Assembly (NCBI RefSeq): GCF_964020175.1
Contig: NZ_OZ026541.1
Location: 1,178,001 to 1,242,000 of the forward strand
Direction: 5' to 3'
DNA from: Candidatus Mesenet endosymbiont of Phosphuga atrata
GTDB taxonomy: Bacteria > Pseudomonadota > Alphaproteobacteria > Rickettsiales > Anaplasmataceae
DNA: 64,000 nucleotides
Positions 39,772-50,478 of the stretch are shown piece after piece (the stretch's first letter is position 1; each line of letters starts with the position of its first letter). The translations under genes were made by a program, and so were the position numbers. Under the pieces are notes generated by a model. That model did no database searches and had not been told where the DNA came from. It saw nothing but the letters and a program-made list of their open reading frames with translations.

Positions 39772-41529
39772 TTAAATATCTTTTTTCATTTCCTTTACAG
39801 CGATAGACAATTCACGTAAATTTCTCTCTTCTACCTTAGATGGTGCACCCATAAGCAAATCCTCTCCTTTTTGATTCATAGGGAAACAGATAATTTCTCG
39901 AATATTGGGTTCATCAGCAAGTAGCATAACTATCCTATCAATTCCAGGAGCTATACCACCATGCGGTGGCACACCAAATTTAAACGCACGTACAAGTGCA
40001 CTAAATTTACTATCTACATCTTCTTTGCTATAACCTGCAATGGCAAAAGCTTTATACATTATCTCTAAGCTACTATTGCGAATTGCACCACTTGAAAGCT
40101 CAACACCATTACAGACAATATCATACTGATAAGCAATTATGTTTAAAGGGTCTTTTTTTTCTAAATCTGATAAACTTCCTTGAGGCATAGAAAAAGGATT
40201 ATGAAAAAAGTCTATTTTCTTTTCTTTTTCATCATAGGTAAAATATGGAAAATCTATAACCCAGCAAAATTTAAACACATCCTGCTCAATTAGATTGAGC
40301 TCCTCACCAAGAAGCTCACGCATTCCTCCAGCAATTTTTGCAGCTTTTTCCTCTTTATCTGAAGCAAAGAAAACGCTATCCCCTGGCTTTATTAAATTCC
40401 TAATTTGCTCAAGTCTATCTTCATCAAGGAATTTTGCTATAGGTCCCTTTGCAGAAAATTCATCAAAAATAATATATCCTAAACCTTGAGCACCAAGTTC
40501 TTTGGTAGCATACTCTATTTTACTATCAAAAAAACTGCGTGGATAACTTGCAGTACCTGGAGCTGGAATTGCCCTTACTACCATACCTGAGTCAATATTT
40601 CTTTTGAAAATATTAAAATCTGAATTACGAAAAACTTCAGTGACATCAGTAATTAACAGTGGATTACGCAAGTCTGGTTTGTCAGAACCATATTTTAGCA
40701 TCGCTTCTCTATATGTTATGCGTTTGAACTCTCTATCAACTTTTTTATTGGAGAATTGAGAAAACACACTATATAAAACAGGTTCAATAACATTGAATAC
40801 ATCTTCTTGAGAAACAAAAGACATCTCAAGATCAAGTTGATAAAATTCTCCAGGGGAGCGATCGCTACGAGCATCTTCATCACGAAAACAAGGTGCAATT
40901 TGAAAGTATTTATCGAAGCCAGAAACCATTAGGATTTGTTTAAACTGCTGGGGTGCTTGTGGCAATGCGTAAAACTTTCCAGGGTGCAGTCTGCTAGGTA
41001 CTAAATAGTCACGTGCACCTTCAGGTGATGAGGCTGTAAGTATTGGAGTTTGAATTTCAATAAATCCACTCTCAGTCATAAGCTTTCTGAGTTCTGCAAT
41101 AACTTGTGACCGCAAAATTATATTTTTGCGAACTTTCTCTCGTCTTAAATCTAAGAATCTATATTTAAAGCGAATGTCTTCAGGATAGTCTTGCTCCCCA
41201 GAAATGTTCATAGGCAATGAATCTGCTTCTGAAAGTATAGTTATGCTTTCAACTATAACTTCTATGCTACCTGTATCTAACGAGGCGTTGATAGTATCTT
41301 CCGTTCTTAGTTTTACCTTGCCTTTGACAGTAATAACACTTTCTAATTTTAGATTTTCAATATTTTCAAGTTCGTTAAAAACCAGCTGTGTGACCCCATA
41401 AAAATCACCTAGATCAACAAAAATAATTCCACCATGATCACGCTTGCGGTACACCCATCCTGATAAAGTAACAACATTTTCCACATGACTTTCTCTTAAT
41501 TCTCCGCAAGTGTGAGTCCTATATTGCAT
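39772..41529 (-). CDS. aspS: Aspartyl-tRNA synthetase
   Basis: A class II synthetase of the bacterial type, 585 residues. It has the OB-fold anticodon domain ([15 protein letters not shown]), class II motif 2 ([19 protein letters not shown]), the bacterial GAD insertion domain (about 290-410) and motif 3 ([14 protein letters not shown]). In bacteria without asparaginyl-tRNA synthetase this enzyme also charges tRNA-Asn, which I infer but cannot show here. Its start lies only 59 bp from the chosen start of the divergent ygfZ gene. Confidence 0.96.
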   Translation of the reverse strand: MQYRTHTCGELRESHVENVVTLSGWVYRKRDHGGIIFVDLGDFYGVTQLVFNELENIENLKLESVITVKGKVKLRTEDTINASLDTGSIEVIVESITILSEADSLPMNISGEQDYPEDIRFKYRFLDLRREKVRKNIILRSQVIAELRKLMTESGFIEIQTPILTASSPEGARDYLVPSRLHPGKFYALPQAPQQFKQILMVSGFDKYFQIAPCFRDEDARSDRSPGEFYQLDLEMSFVSQEDVFNVIEPVLYSVFSQFSNKKVDREFKRITYREAMLKYGSDKPDLRNPLLITDVTEVFRNSDFNIFKRNIDSGMVVRAIPAPGTASYPRSFFDSKIEYATKELGAQGLGYIIFDEFSAKGPIAKFLDEDRLEQIRNLIKPGDSVFFASDKEEKAAKIAGGMRELLGEELNLIEQDVFKFCWVIDFPYFTYDEKEKKIDFFHNPFSMPQGSLSDLEKKDPLNIIAYQYDIVCNGVELSSGAIRNSSLEIMYKAFAIAGYSKEDVDSKFSALVRAFKFGVPPHGGIAPGIDRIVMLLADEPNIREIICFPMNQKGEDLLMGAPSKVEERNLRELSIAVKEMKKDI

Positions 41530-41588
41530 GAAATAATCCTAAAACTATAATGTATACATATAAAATGAATATACATGAAATAAAAATT

Positions 41589-42392
41589 ATGTCTTACGCA
41601 CCTTTACCGAATCGTGGTGTTATTCTACTGCAAGGCCCAGATGTTAGAGATTTCTTACAAGGTATTATCACCAATGATATAACAAAACTACAAGATAAAC
41701 AGGCTATTTACTCTCTACTGCTCAGCTCACAAGGTAGATACCTTTATGATTTTTTTCTTGTTCAAAAAGGTAAAAATATTTTGCTAGAATGTGAAAAGGA
41801 ATATTTGTTAGAAATAATCGAAAAGCTCAATTTGCTTAAAACGTACTTAAAAGTAAAAATTCGGGATATAAGTGAAAAATATAAGGTGGGAGTGATGTTA
41901 GATAATAGTAAAGAAGTTGAAAACGCTATTACCTTTGCTGACCCGCGTCATAAACTGCTTGGAGTTAGAATCATATCACTTGTTGAAAATGAAATAGAAA
42001 ATATAGAAGTGGGAAATTTTGAAAAATATGAACAAGTTCGTATACAAAATTTAGTCGCAAGTGGTGCACAAGATATGATACAAAATAAGTCATTTCCTCT
42101 GCAGTTTATGATAGATAAGATAAGTGGTATTGACTTTAACAAAGGTTGTTATATAGGACAGGAAGTTGTAGCAAGAATGCATAGAATGCCTCTTAAGAAA
42201 AAAATATATTTAGTAGCCAGCAAGCATAAGCTACCAACTGCTGGTACAAAAGTAACAAATGATAAGCAGCAAGAGATAGGTGAGCTATGCTCTAGCATAA
42301 ACAATATAGGAATAGCGCTACTTAATGTAGAAGATGTAAGTAATACAAATATACTATTTATTGATGGTATAGAAATAAAAATTCAAAATTAA
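41589..42392 (+). CDS. ygfZ: YgfZ-family Fe-S maintenance protein
   Basis: YgfZ/COG0354 is a folate-binding paralogue of GcvT needed to maintain certain Fe-S enzymes. The product has the N-terminal GPDVRDFLQGIITNDI, which is like GcvT, and the diagnostic KGCYIGQEVVARMH, which contains the K-G-C-Y-x-G-Q-E signature. I choose the ATG at 41589 (267 residues, MSYAPLPNRGV) because family similarity begins there. The frame is open with ATGs back to 41550, only 20 bp from the aspS start, which would leave almost no promoter space. Confidence 0.9.
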   Translation: MSYAPLPNRGVILLQGPDVRDFLQGIITNDITKLQDKQAIYSLLLSSQGRYLYDFFLVQKGKNILLECEKEYLLEIIEKLNLLKTYLKVKIRDISEKYKVGVMLDNSKEVENAITFADPRHKLLGVRIISLVENEIENIEVGNFEKYEQVRIQNLVASGAQDMIQNKSFPLQFMIDKISGIDFNKGCYIGQEVVARMHRMPLKKKIYLVASKHKLPTAGTKVTNDKQQEIGELCSSINNIGIALLNVEDVSNTNILFIDGIEIKIQN

Positions 42393-42504
42393 TGGCAAAC
42401 TTTTAATGTGTGTGTTTCACTCTGGAAGGTATCAAAGCCCAATTAATACAAGACTTAAAGTGATAGAAGGGGTATTTTTCCTTAAAGTTCAATTTTAAAA
42501 CTTA

Positions 42505-43515
42505 GAGAACGTTCAACAAACCATGTCAAACAAGAAAAATATTAATATAAAACATGGAATGAACGAAAAAACATCGAATAAAACCAGTGGATTAGTAGAC
42601 TATAAAGAGTTAGAAAACAACATATTATCGTCCATCCGAGAATGGCAAAGTCTGATCAATAGAAGCAAGTTTAGAAAGAAAATAAATGAGAATGGAATCG
42701 TAGAAAAGTTCAAAATACAGATACAGACTCATTTGAAGATAGAGACTTGAGCCACAAAAAAAAGACAAATTAATTTACACCCTGAACTTGAAATGTTTGC
42801 AAAGTTATAAATATCGAAACGACCATAAGCAGCAGCAATATTACCGATAAATTATTACCAACGAATGGCGTAACTGCAATCTGTATATCCAATAGTATTC
42901 ATATGTTTTTTAAAGTCAAAGAGGATGCGTAAGTAAATGTATGTATAACATACTAGGTATAGATCAAAATGGCAGAAAAGAAGTATTGGGCTTTTATCTG
43001 GCTGATAGTGAGTTCTGGCTTAGTGTATTAAATGATCTCAAAGTGTGGAATCGTTGCCTGTGTAGATGGACTAAAAAGCTTTCCATAAACAACGTATTTC
43101 CCAACGCAGAAGTGCAATTGTGTATAATGCATCAGATAAACTAAAATATGTATCCAGCAAAATGAATGATTTGAAGAAAAGCTTCAAATAGAGAAATCGC
43201 TAAAAATTTGAGCTGGAAGAAAAATGGGAATGTAGTGGCAAAATAATTGGGAAACTGGCTATTTTAAGTACTCAGATCCTGTTAGGCGGATAGTTTACAC
43301 TACCAATCCCATAGAGGGACTGCACAGGCAAATCAGGAAAAAACCAATTTACCAGTACAAATGCCTTGTACAAGCAATTATACTGTGCTATAAAAAAGAT
43401 AGAGCAAAATTGGACTATACCAAATTGGGCTTTAACCATCTCTCAACTTGATATTTTCTTTCCTAATAGATTAAAAATTCAGTTGAGTTTTTGACACAGT
43501 TTGTTGAATACTCCC
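42505..43515 (+). mobile_element. IS256-family element, transposase broken
   Basis: Imperfect inverted ends (GAGAACGTTCAACAAACCATG at the left, the complement of GGGAGTATTCAACAAACTGTG at the right) bound about 1 kb. The mutator-type transposase has an open start (42523-42750; GLVDYKELENNILSSIREWQ). It shows the core YNILGIDQNGRKEVLGFYLA at about 42940 with the first catalytic Asp, FPNAEVQLCIMHQI near 43105, and NPIEGLHRQIRK near 43305. The C-terminal part, ALTISQLDIFFPNRLKIQLS, ends near 43490. Frameshifts and deletions inactivate it. Confidence 0.8.
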
Positions 43516-43603
43516 GAAAAACATTAAATCAGGATTCTGATAGTATATTTAAATTCTTCTGTCAGTTAATTCGTCACTGTCAGATTAAGTGATGTCTAGT
43601 ACA
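43516..43603 (+). mobile_element. IS481-type 3' end fragment
   Basis: These 88 bp match the last part of the IS481-type element at 2400-2488 almost base for base (AAATCAGGATTCTGATAGTA, then a CTGTCAGATTAAGTG part and the terminal CTAGTACA). The IS256 element abuts it on the left. No transposase coding remains. Confidence 0.7.
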
Positions 43604-43763
43604 CTTTTGGTGAGTTTACCTTACATCCTTCATAATCAGCGTCATTACATATAAGCAATAATGCTACATCACTTTGTTTTTGCTCTATTGCATACAACAA
43701 CATTTCTTTTAAAATATTTTGTTCTTCTTCTATTAACAATTCTACAGTAAATTTTTTTACCAT
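43596..43763 (-). pseudogene. 5' fragment of a gene cut by IS481
   Basis: A 55-residue open frame begins MVKKFTVELLIEEEQNILKE and reads to a stop lying inside the IS481 end. The region AIEQKQSDVALLLICNDADY is loosely ankyrin-like. There is no strong ribosome-binding site. It looks like the first third of a lost accessory gene, but I cannot identify it. Confidence 0.4.
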
Positions 43764-43845
43764 ATATTTTTTTACTTCTTTCTAGTTTTTACAACTTGGT
43801 TTCTCCAAAGGAATCAGATGCAGAGTAATGTAAATTTAATTTTTA

Positions 43846-44190
43846 TGTAGTTAGGTGCTCGCCTTGAGCTTTAGTATTAGATCTATTTTATAGATATTTA
43901 CAGGTGAAATAGCAGTAGGAAGACTATCAGAGAAACATGTGTTACAAATTACGTAGATATTGTAACTTACATATTCTATGCCGCCCACTATCCAACAGTA
44001 TATCAAAAACAAGAATCCGAACAATTAAAAAAAAGATATTGGATCTATGGGCAATTTGCTGTCACTGTTGGTAATGTAAATTCTTCAGATGTACAGAAGT
44101 ATATTGAAAGTTTCATAATAAACATCTCTGAGTTTTAAAACTTGCTTTATAAACGTTACCACCTGCTTTAGCTTGTTGTTATTGATAATC
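43846..44190 (+). mobile_element. IS200/IS605-type remnant (tnpA fragments)
   Basis: The left end carries the conserved TTATGTAGTTAGGTGCTCGC (43843-43862). Pieces of a Y1-type TnpA follow: FTGEIAVGRLSEKHVLQI near 43900, then KKRYWIYGQFAVTVGNVNSS and VQKYIESF near 44030-44110. The N-terminal half is deleted. The right end has a decayed form of the ACCAGC hairpin seen intact in the inverted copy at 50479-50888. The element ends about 70 bp before alaS. Confidence 0.65.
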
Positions 44191-44261
44191 TTATGGATAA
44201 TAATTCACTTTTCTTTGATTAATCACCGGTTAGAATATAGTCAGCATTTAATTTTAAAAAA

Positions 44262-46898
44262 ATGAAACTAGGTTTATCCACTGGCGATATAAGGAAGTTA
44301 TTTTTGGATTTTTTTGCAAAGAACCACCATACAATACTTCCATCTTCATCGCTTGTACCACAAAATGATGCAACACTTATGTTTACAAACTCAGGAATGG
44401 TGCAATTTAAACAGATTTTTACCGGTAAAGAAAGTAGTAGTCTCAAAACTGTAGCAACTAGTCAAAAATGTTTAAGAGCTGGTGGTAAACATAATGATCT
44501 AGAAAATGTTGGCTATACAAACCGGCATCATACGTTTTTTGAAATGCTTGGTAACTTCAGCTTTGGTGATTACTTTAAGGAGCACGCTATAGAGCTAGCT
44601 TGGAAGTTTATAACACAAGAGTTACAGCTAGATAAAAATAGAATATATGTAACAGTCTATCATAACGATGATGAAGCATACGAACTTTGGCGGAAAATTA
44701 GTGGTTTTTCCGATGATAAAATTATAAGAATTGCAACCGCTGACAATTTTTGGAGTATGGGTAACACTGGGCCATGCGGGCCATGCTCGGAGATTTTTTA
44801 TGATTACGGTGAAGAAATAGAAGGTGGGCTGCCAGGTAGCAAAGATGCAGATGGCGAAAGGTTCGTTGAAATTTGGAATTTAGTATTTATGCAGTATGAC
44901 AAAGATGAAAAAGGTGATTTACATAAACTGCCAAAACAATGCATTGACACTGGTATGGGTTTAGAGCGCATAGCTTCAGTGATGAAAGGTGTGTGTGATA
45001 ATTATGAAACTGATATTTTTCTAGCTTTGATTAATAGATCGCAGAAAAAATCTGGAGATAGAGTAAATAAATTAGCACATAGGATTGTTGCTGATCACGT
45101 GCGTGCCGCAGCGTTTTTAATAGCAGAAGGTGTAACTCCTGCTAACGAAGGAGCTAGTTATGTTTTACGTAGAATAATAAGAAGAGCTGCACGTTACATT
45201 CATCAAATGGGCTGTAATGAACCGCTGCTGCACCAGATTTTTCCCGTACTGATAGATAGTAGTAGCAGCGCATATATGGCAGATAGCTACCCAGAGCTAA
45301 TAAGAGCAAAAGAGTTAATAGAAATGACTTTAAAATCAGAAGAGGAGAATTTCCATGAAACCTTGCTCAGGGGAGTAAATCTTCTTGAGAAAGCCGCAGC
45401 TGGTTTAAGTGAGGGTGATGTTGTATCTGGAGAGGTTGTGTTTAAACTTTATGACACGTATGGTTTCCCACTAGATATCACTTTAGATATTTTAAAAGAG
45501 AAAAAACTGAAACTCGATCAAGAAGGCTTTGATGCTGCAATGCAACAGCAAAAAGCAAAAAGCCATTGGACTGGCGATAAAGAATCAATAAGCAAGGTGT
45601 GGTTTAATATTGCTCATCTTCATGGCAGAACAGAATTTATCGGTTATAAGTTAAGTCAAATAAGTGATGCAAAAGTTTTATGCATTGTCTCAAAAGAAGA
45701 AAAAATCATTGATTGTGCAAATGAAGGTGAGGAAATAAGTATTATTTTAAATAAAACTCCTTTTTATGCAGAATCGGGTGGACAGCAAGGTGATACAGGA
45801 GAGCTTGAGGTTATTTTAGGAGAAGAAAACAAATTGGGATCTCAAAGTGGCGTAGTGAAGGTGCTGGATACTCAAAAGATGTTAAATAGTATCTACGTTC
45901 ACAGATGTGTAGTTAAAACTGGCATGATCGCTGCTGGAGATATAGTAAAAGCTAAGATTGATGAGGAAAGAAGATCTAACTTGAAAGCAAATCATTCAGC
46001 AACTCACCTGTTGCATCAGGTGCTGAAGGAAGTTTTAGGAGGTCATGTTGCGCAGAAAGGATCTTTAGTTGCACAAGATAAACTGCGTTTTGACTTTAGC
46101 CATAACAGCCCGCTCAGTGAAGAGGAGATATTTGTAATTGAGAATAAAGTAAACTCTATAATTAGAGATAATTACCCCGTTGCAACTAAAATCCAAAACA
46201 CAGACGAAGCAATAAGAGAAGGGGCTACAGCGCTATTTGGTGAGAAATATGAAGATGAAGTAAGAGTTGTAACTATTGGTGGCTCAAAAGAGTTATGTGG
46301 TGGAACTCATGTCGAATATAGTGGAGAGATAGGGTTTTTTAAAATCATTTCTGAAAGTGCAGTAGCTTTTGGTATCCGTAGAATTGAAGCTGTGACGAAA
46401 AAAGCAGCAATTGACTATGTGCATAGTAAAGAGATTATTCTGCAAAAAACTGCGGATCTGCTTAAAGTACCGGTGGGTAGTATAGCTGAAAGCATACAAA
46501 ATCTGCAGAAAGAAAATAAGGAGCTAAAACAAAAGATAGAAAATCTCTATCTAAAGCTTTTAAAGTCAGAAAATATAAAAGTAAGCAGTATTGGCAGCGT
46601 AAATTTTCTCAGTCACGTTTTTACTGATATTCCTACAAACGTTGTAAGAAAATTTGTTATAGAGCAGCAAAAATATCACAAAACTAACACTATAATTACA
46701 ATTGCCGCTGTAGAGGGGAAAAAAGCAGTTTTAATTGTCAGCGTAAGTGATAACTTAACTGAAAGAATAAGCGCGGCTGAGCTAATAAAAGTTATAAATA
46801 GTAATGGTGGTGGCAGCAAAACGTTAGCACAAGTTGGTTGCAGTAGTGATGAGGCTGCTACTTTAGAAATTGAAAATAAACTGAGGAGTATTTTTTAA
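44262..46898 (+). CDS. alaS: Alanyl-tRNA synthetase
   Basis: A class II synthetase, 878 residues, typical length. The catalytic domain starts with [20 protein letters not shown] and contains [15 protein letters not shown]. The editing domain has the zinc ligands in [10 protein letters not shown] and C679/H683 in [16 protein letters not shown]. The C-terminal C-Ala domain ends with [14 protein letters not shown]. It is preceded by IS200 debris, so its promoter must lie within about 70 bp or inside the IS relic. Confidence 0.97.
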   Translation: MKLGLSTGDIRKLFLDFFAKNHHTILPSSSLVPQNDATLMFTNSGMVQFKQIFTGKESSSLKTVATSQKCLRAGGKHNDLENVGYTNRHHTFFEMLGNFSFGDYFKEHAIELAWKFITQELQLDKNRIYVTVYHNDDEAYELWRKISGFSDDKIIRIATADNFWSMGNTGPCGPCSEIFYDYGEEIEGGLPGSKDADGERFVEIWNLVFMQYDKDEKGDLHKLPKQCIDTGMGLERIASVMKGVCDNYETDIFLALINRSQKKSGDRVNKLAHRIVADHVRAAAFLIAEGVTPANEGASYVLRRIIRRAARYIHQMGCNEPLLHQIFPVLIDSSSSAYMADSYPELIRAKELIEMTLKSEEENFHETLLRGVNLLEKAAAGLSEGDVVSGEVVFKLYDTYGFPLDITLDILKEKKLKLDQEGFDAAMQQQKAKSHWTGDKESISKVWFNIAHLHGRTEFIGYKLSQISDAKVLCIVSKEEKIIDCANEGEEISIILNKTPFYAESGGQQGDTGELEVILGEENKLGSQSGVVKVLDTQKMLNSIYVHRCVVKTGMIAAGDIVKAKIDEERRSNLKANHSATHLLHQVLKEVLGGHVAQKGSLVAQDKLRFDFSHNSPLSEEEIFVIENKVNSIIRDNYPVATKIQNTDEAIREGATALFGEKYEDEVRVVTIGGSKELCGGTHVEYSGEIGFFKIISESAVAFGIRRIEAVTKKAAIDYVHSKEIILQKTADLLKVPVGSIAESIQNLQKENKELKQKIENLYLKLLKSENIKVSSIGSVNFLSHVFTDIPTNVVRKFVIEQQKYHKTNTIITIAAVEGKKAVLIVSVSDNLTERISAAELIKVINSNGGGSKTLAQVGCSSDEAATLEIENKLRSIF

Positions 46899-46992
46899 TC
46901 AATAAATATTGTACTATTATTAACTCATATTATAAATAAATTAACTATCTCTATGTATAATCTAGTATATTATATTTATCAATGGAGATGGT

Positions 46993-48279
46993 ATGGAAGG
47001 TAATAGTGGGAATAAAAAAGATGGATATGAGTCTGGGTATGAATCAGATTTAGCAAATCAAGTGGGAATTGAAGAAGCTGCTAAAAACCTAATGAGTAGG
47101 TCAAGTGAATTATCACCAGAAGGTAGAAATATTATTGGAGATTTTGCAGCAGATGTATTTGGTGATACTGGCATATATCAAACGCCGTCAAATCAGCCTA
47201 TATATGATGTTCCACGAAATAGAAACAGCAGTATGAGTAGAGATGACACACCACCTCCACCGCCATCATCACAACCGCCACTAACACTAAATAGTGAAGG
47301 CGAGTATATGTACATGAGAAGAAGGCATAGCAGTGATAGTGGTATATCTTCAGAAACAGGAAGTGATTTTCAACAGCATTTTAATAGTGGATTAGAAATA
47401 TTAAATTCAAATAGTGCAAACAAAAATAAAATATCAGATGCTGTGGATCGAGCTGCAGAAACAGTATTCAGCCCAGAAGGACAAAAGAAATTAAAGAGTA
47501 AGATTGAAAATGACCCATCATTTGTCAAAGAACAATTAACAAAATTCAACAAACTCAGTAATAAAGATAAATCACTGTTTGGATTAGGTACGTTTGGCAT
47601 AGCAATAGGTGCACCTCTTGCAATTGTAGCCTTGCCAATATTAGCAACAGTTGCTGCCGTGGCAGGGTTTGCCATCGCTATTATCGGTGGGCTTAAACTT
47701 GCTACTCCAAGTAAAGCAGAGTTTAAAAAAACTGGGCAGGGAATTATGCATAGTGCTAAAAATGCTGCAGATGTATTTCCAGGTAAGACAAACTTAGAGA
47801 AATTGTGGAAATCAACTCATAAACCTGGTGTCACATCTGAAAACCCAAACTTAGAGGAGTTTTTAACAAAATATTGTTTTCCAGATCAAGAACCAGGTAA
47901 GAAAGCTGAGGTTAAATTTGATCCCGATAAGATAGCAGCATTAAAGTATGCAGCAAAAGAAGTAGGTTTAGATTTAGATCGAATGGTAGAAAAAGGCAAT
48001 AGTACATTTAAAAGCGATTATATCAATAAGGATGGAATTGATACACAATTTATTACAACTATTGATAAAATTGCAACTGCAGTGATGGCTAAAGATCATC
48101 TAATTGAAGGCAAGTTTGAAGCTAAATTAGCTGAAGTAAAACAAGCAAAAGAAGAAAAGGCAGCAGAGAAAAAGGGTTCTTTTGCAAGCAAGTTTTCATT
48201 TTCTAAGCAAAGTTCATCATACACAGAAAATGTAGAAACAGGAAGGAAAGAAAGCAACAACGGTTTAAGTAAAGGCTAA
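46993..48279 (+). CDS. Hypothetical protein with SH2/SH3-ligand-like motifs
   Basis: A 428-residue protein that I cannot place in a family. The first 130 residues are disordered and rich in Ser, Pro and Tyr. They contain GYESGYES (11-18), GIYQTP (Y62), PIYDVP (Y71), a polyproline tract (87-96) and EYMYM (105-108). YDVP and YxxP match the eukaryotic Crk/Abl SH2-ligand pattern and YMxM the PI3-kinase SH2 pattern. A hydrophobic segment covers about 197-233, and an Ala/Lys-rich helical C terminus follows. The ribosome-binding site is TGGAGATGG. It lies alone between alaS and gltA. Alignment to the Wolbachia actin-localising effector WalE1 would be a useful test; I cannot confirm a match. Confidence 0.65.
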   Translation: MEGNSGNKKDGYESGYESDLANQVGIEEAAKNLMSRSSELSPEGRNIIGDFAADVFGDTGIYQTPSNQPIYDVPRNRNSSMSRDDTPPPPPSSQPPLTLNSEGEYMYMRRRHSSDSGISSETGSDFQQHFNSGLEILNSNSANKNKISDAVDRAAETVFSPEGQKKLKSKIENDPSFVKEQLTKFNKLSNKDKSLFGLGTFGIAIGAPLAIVALPILATVAAVAGFAIAIIGGLKLATPSKAEFKKTGQGIMHSAKNAADVFPGKTNLEKLWKSTHKPGVTSENPNLEEFLTKYCFPDQEPGKKAEVKFDPDKIAALKYAAKEVGLDLDRMVEKGNSTFKSDYINKDGIDTQFITTIDKIATAVMAKDHLIEGKFEAKLAEVKQAKEEKAAEKKGSFASKFSFSKQSSSYTENVETGRKESNNGLSKG

Positions 48280-48345
48280 AATCCTACTTTTTCTCTTATA
48301 TCTAACTTTATTTACATTTCTGGTGTTTTGCTATAATATGGCCTC

Positions 48346-49572
48346 ATGAATAAGAAAGCGTTATTGAAATTAGAAAATGGTAAAGAGGTAGAGCTAGCTA
48401 TACTTGAGGGTAAGTGTGGCCCAAGTGCGCTGGATATAAAAGACTTATATAAAAACACTGGGCTGTTTACTTATGATCCGGGGTTTGTTTCAACTGCAGC
48501 ATGCTCTTCTTCCATTACTTTCATTGATGGTGAGGAAGGAAAGCTTTTGCATCGTGGATATGAAATTTCTCAGCTCATAGAGCATGATTTTTTGTCAGTA
48601 GTATATCTACTACTTTATGGAAAGCTTGCTACTGAAGAGCAATATAAAAGTTTTGCATCACAAATTCAGGTGCTATCTAGGCAAGTGCCAAAGGAAATAA
48701 AGCATATAATACAGGCTTTTCCTATAAGCTCTCATCCTATGCCTATTTTGATGGCCTGTTTCTCAGGCCTAGCTGCCTCTTATCATGCACAACATGGAAA
48801 TAACATTGAAGATTTAAGTTTTGGTATAGCAGCAATAGCACAGGTGCCGATTATCATTGCAATGATTTATAACCACATCTCTGAGCAGGAATTTGCTGAA
48901 GTCAGTGATGAGCTTAGCTACGGCAGGAACTTCCTTAAGATGATCTCTGCAAGGAGTGATGCTACTTCAGTAGAGGCTTTAGATAAAATATTTATCTTGC
49001 ATGCAGACCACGAGCAAAATGCCTCAACAGCAGCTGTTAGGCTTTCTGGATCTACAAATGCTAATTTATTTGCATGCATTGCAGCTGGTATTACAGCTCT
49101 ATGGGGATCAGCACATGGTGGGGCAAATGAAGCAGTAATTGGCATGCTTGAGGAGATTAAACACCCAGGCAATATAGGACAATTTATCGAAAAAGTAAAA
49201 GATGGCGAATTTAAACTCATGGGATTTGGACATCGCGTTTATAAAAACTATGATCCACGTGCTAGTGAGCTAAAAAAGGTTTGCACTAAAGTATTAAACG
49301 ATCTTGGTACTCATGATAATCATTTGTTTGAAGTTGCCATGGAGTTAGAAAAAATAGCATTAAGTGATGAGTATTTTATAGAGAGAAAATTATATCCAAA
49401 TGTTGATTTCTATTCCGGCATAATACTTAGAGCAATGGGAATACCAACGAACATGTTTACACCGATTTTTGCATTGGCAAGAACAGCAGGTTGGGTTGCT
49501 CAGTGGTATGAAATGAAAAATAGCAAAGAAAACAAAATATGGAGGCCACGTCAGCTCTATATAGGAAATTAA
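48346..49572 (+). CDS. gltA: Citrate synthase
   Basis: Type II citrate synthase, 408 residues, condensing oxaloacetate with acetyl-CoA. The active-site segments are LHADHEQNASTAAVRL, GSAHGGANEAV with the first catalytic His, GHRVYKNYDPR with the second, and PNVDFYSG with the catalytic Asp. The N-terminal domain includes YDPGFVSTAACSSSITFIDG. Length is a little under E. coli (427). No Shine-Dalgarno sequence is evident. Confidence 0.96.
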   Translation: MNKKALLKLENGKEVELAILEGKCGPSALDIKDLYKNTGLFTYDPGFVSTAACSSSITFIDGEEGKLLHRGYEISQLIEHDFLSVVYLLLYGKLATEEQYKSFASQIQVLSRQVPKEIKHIIQAFPISSHPMPILMACFSGLAASYHAQHGNNIEDLSFGIAAIAQVPIIIAMIYNHISEQEFAEVSDELSYGRNFLKMISARSDATSVEALDKIFILHADHEQNASTAAVRLSGSTNANLFACIAAGITALWGSAHGGANEAVIGMLEEIKHPGNIGQFIEKVKDGEFKLMGFGHRVYKNYDPRASELKKVCTKVLNDLGTHDNHLFEVAMELEKIALSDEYFIERKLYPNVDFYSGIILRAMGIPTNMFTPIFALARTAGWVAQWYEMKNSKENKIWRPRQLYIGN

Positions 49573-49617
49573 AAATTTGAAATAGATTTGCTAATAGGAT
49601 TAAAAATTGACGTAAAA

Positions 49618-49905
49618 TGTACTAGACAGAACATAATCTAAAAATGAGAATTAGAAGAATTTAAATAATTTAAACTACTATCAGTATCTTTTTTTTATGC
49701 TACTAATATTTTTCTAAAAAGCAATATATCAAGAAAAGTTTGCATTGGCGTTTTATCATAGCAATATTTGTCTGATTGTGTCGTTGTAAGAACACAACCA
49801 ACATCAATCTGCATGTCTTCCAAAGAACTATATTTCTAAAGATGATTTGCATGGTTTTATGAAACATATGCCATTAATCTGTGGAATTTGGTTCTAGACT
49901 CTGTG
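49618..49905 (-). mobile_element. IS481-type 3' remnant, inverted
   Basis: Read on the minus strand, this gives the C-terminal part of the IS481 transposase in pieces (TKFHRLMAYV, then the KTPMQTFLDILLF-like tail) and ends with TGTCTAGTACA at 49618. It is the same element type as at 1501-2488 and 43516-43603, but in opposite orientation to the latter. Confidence 0.65.
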
Positions 49906-50066
49906 AACAAAATTTGTTGGGGTAGAAAAAAGCGGTAGTTTACTGTAATTAGCCAAAAGAAAACTACCATATATAAAAGAAAATAATTGGAAGCAAATTT
50001 TTGCATTCTTGAGAAGCATAAAGGGAATCCACAGCAAAAGTGAGGAAAAGTTAAGAATAGACCCCT
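49906..50066. other. Unassigned sequence inside IS debris
   Basis: I see no recognisable transposase or gene piece. The minus strand is open through it but the translation is unlike any family I know, and it is fused to the adjacent IS frames. Confidence 0.35.
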
Positions 50067-50130
50067 TTCAAAATTCATATAGAAAGTTCCCAATTATAAA
50101 TTCCCGCTATTAAATTGAATCAAAACGTTT
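50067..50130 (-). mobile_element. IS5-type end fragment
   Basis: On the minus strand this reads AAACGTTTTGATTCAATTTA, followed by GGAATTTATAATT and ends with GGTCTATTC. It parallels the last 80 bases of the IS5-type element at 1420-1502. Only the end survives. Confidence 0.5.
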
Positions 50131-50478
50131 GGGAGTATTCAACAAACTGTGTCAAAAACTCAACTGAATTTTTAATCTATTAGGAAAGAAAACATCAAAA
50201 AGCCAAATTTGGTATAGTCCAATTTTGCTCTATCTTTTTTATAGCACAGAAGGCATTTGTACTGGTAAATTGGTTTTTTCCTGATTTGGTCGGTGTAACC
50301 CCTCAATTGGATTGGTAGTATAAACTATCCGCCTAATCGGATCTGAATACTTTAAATAGCCAGTTTCTCAATTATTTTGCCATGATTTCACTACCATGGG
50401 AATTCCCACTTTTCTTCCAGCTCAAATTTTTAGCGATTTCCCTATTTGAAGCTTTTCTTCAAATCATTCATCAATAAC
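50131..50478 (-). mobile_element. IS256-type 3' remnant, inverted
   Basis: The terminal repeat GGGAGTATTCAACAAACTGTG at 50131 is followed, on the minus strand, by pieces of the C-terminal IS256 transposase. These include an NPIEGLHR-like segment and LSWKKSGNS. The same region is found in + orientation at 43160-43515. It is interrupted at 50478 by the right end of an IS200-type element. Confidence 0.7.

Noticed and set aside
43596-43763. Possible intact small gene
   Set aside because: The frame ends inside an IS481 end, so it is treated as a cut-off fragment.
49857-50093. A 78-codon minus-strand frame
   Set aside because: It spans the junction of IS481 and IS5 fragments and is a chance fusion.
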